A stretch of 64,000 nt of DNA, from positions 82,121,325-82,185,324 of the forward strand of contig JAQMRL010000002.1 in NCBI GenBank assembly GCA_035578175.1. Direction: 5' to 3'. Position numbers and translations under genes: made by a program. Below, piece after piece: positions 63,035-64,000 of the stretch. Each line of letters starts with the position of its first letter. The first letter of the stretch is position 1. The notes under the pieces were generated by a model that was given only the letters and a program-made list of their open reading frames with translations, ran no database searches and was not told the DNA's origin. This DNA comes from Catonia carolina. Its lineage: Eukaryota > Arthropoda > Insecta > Hemiptera > Achilidae.

Positions 63035-63741
63035 CAGTGTTTCCCAACCGGTGGTCCGTGACAGTCCGGTGACTACTTACATAAAAGTAATATTTTCCCG
63101 TGATTAAATCAAAGTTATGATTTTCATTGAACAAGATTAAGTAAATACATTCAAGATTCAGATTAAGTAAAGGTAGAAGAGTTGTGGTGTAAGAAAGCCC
63201 TCGGCTTCCCCAAGATTCGGCAAGTAGCTTTGCGGTATCTCATGATTTTTTCAACCATTTATTTGTGTGAGCAGGGGTTCGCTAGTTAATTGTTAATTAA
63301 AAACAAACAACGAAATCGGCTAAGTGTAAGCAGTGATTTGAGAGTAGCTCTTAACAAGAGCCTAAAACCTAGAATTCCTTAGCTAGTCAGAAAGATTCGT
63401 GCACAAAAGTCGCATTGAAATTTTCATTTCATTTTTAATTCAATTTTTAATTTTCATTGTTATTTTCGACTAAGTTATTTCTATAGTCCTTACTTTTTTA
63501 AAAGACAATTTACAATTAAAATATTTTTACTTTTTGTGATGTACAATGTACCCTACTTTCTGAAAATAACAATTATATGTTTGTAATAATAGTTTGTTTG
63601 TGAAAATTTGTTTAATTTAATCACCTTTTAATTTGGTTACAACCGATAAGATATATGCAATAATGTAATGGGTGGTCCGTGGTAGTTCACTTTCAGGCTG
63701 AGTGGTCCGCAGACCACTCACTCAGTGGTTGGCAACCACTG
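63035..63741 (+). mobile_element. hAT element with perfect 8-bp target duplication
   Basis: The termini are CAGTGTTTCCCAACCGGTGG and, reversed, CAGTGGTTGCCAACCACTGA. ATATAGGA at 63027-63034 and 63742-63749 is an exact 8-bp duplication, the hAT signature. The 707-bp element is internally deleted. Confidence 0.92.
63198..63420 (+). pseudogene. hAT transposase C-terminal relic
   Basis: The frame reads ALRYLMIFSTIYLCEQGFAS, stop, LLIKNKQRNRLSVSSDLRVA, then LNKSLKPRIP, stop, LVRKIRAQKSH. This is the hAT C-terminal dimerisation region of ZBED/SCAND3-like transposases (YLCExGFSxLxxIKxKxRNRLxVExDLRVAL). Two in-frame stops make it dead. Confidence 0.85.
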
Positions 63742-63749
63742 ATATAGGA

Positions 63750-64000
63750 TCACTTAAATCCCAATCCAAAAAAATTAAAAATAGAAAATAAAATAAAGAT
63801 AACGTACATACTCGTTCAAAAATAAATCTTTATCATGCATCCTGCAGTTTGAAATTAATTCTATTTTTTTTTTAAAGCCACATAGGACTACATAAGTTCA
63901 TCAAACTAAAATGAGCTCATTTCAATTTTTGCGGTTCAATCTTTCAGTTTTTGGAGTCCCTTCCTGATGTTTCCCTCCTTGAACTTTCTCCAGTATTCCC
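63750..64000. other. unassigned sequence at window end
   Basis: No gene or repeat recognised. It may continue the LINE relic that the hAT element interrupted. Confidence 0.4.

Overview
This is a eukaryotic, AT-rich window packed with transposable elements and carrying two host-type genes. The insect-type mariner, the jockey- and RTE-like LINE relics and the tRNA-derived SINEs point to an insect. A hemipteran is my guess, but nothing in the window proves it. There are no bacterial operons, rRNAs or CRISPR arrays. Family names used here (SINE-A, SINE-C, SINE-D, R390, F1, F2, LINE-X, LTR-T, MITE-1 to MITE-5) are my own labels, not database names.

Host genes. Gene A (exons 20108-20158, 21480-21656, 28466-28846, + strand) encodes a 202-residue secreted protein. 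Gene B (39507-39563 and 52513-53127, + strand) encodes a 223-residue secreted protein. In both, a first exon encodes little more than a signal peptide, ends in a Gln codon and splices in phase 0 at CAG|GTAAC. Both mature parts have exactly six cysteines at nearly the same spacing (C-x18/19-C-x37-C-x12/10-C-x39-C-x19/20-C). They are therefore best read as a tandem pair of diverged paralogues of a helical, disulfide-bonded secreted family that I do not recognise. This is the most interesting system in the window.

Layout. 1-6,600: nested repeats (LINE in SINE-C, LINE in a pogo-like element, then a mariner with an intact transposase ORF inserted exactly at the pogo terminus) and two degraded LINE coding relics. 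6,600-19,850: mostly F1 repeats (about 0.9 kb, ends ACTTTCTCTTGCC), SINE-A copies, R390 copies, a MITE with a 78-nt internal hairpin, and a deeply nested F2 element. 19,850-28,930: gene A, whose introns hold R390, F1, MITEs, a LINE tail, a solo LTR and a 91-bp minisatellite just before the last exon. 28,930-39,360: solo LTRs (one with a giant palindrome), a LINE-X copy with a 44-A tail and roughly 300-bp flanking direct repeats, a second LINE-X copy split by a MITE, and pogo-like DNA. 39,360-53,180: gene B, with a 12.9-kb intron full of inverted F1 copies, hAT and piggyBac-like elements, R390 and SINE-A. 53,180-64,000: TTAA-flanked MITEs (Kolobok/T2-like), SINE-A tandem copies, RTE-like LINE relics, F1 and a hAT relic.

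Because so many elements are nested, sister copies often supply the empty site, so target-site duplications (TSDs) could be read directly. Two LINE-X insertions are flanked by unusually long direct repeats (about 300 and 88 bp), and two other retroelements sit between repeats of about 195 bp.
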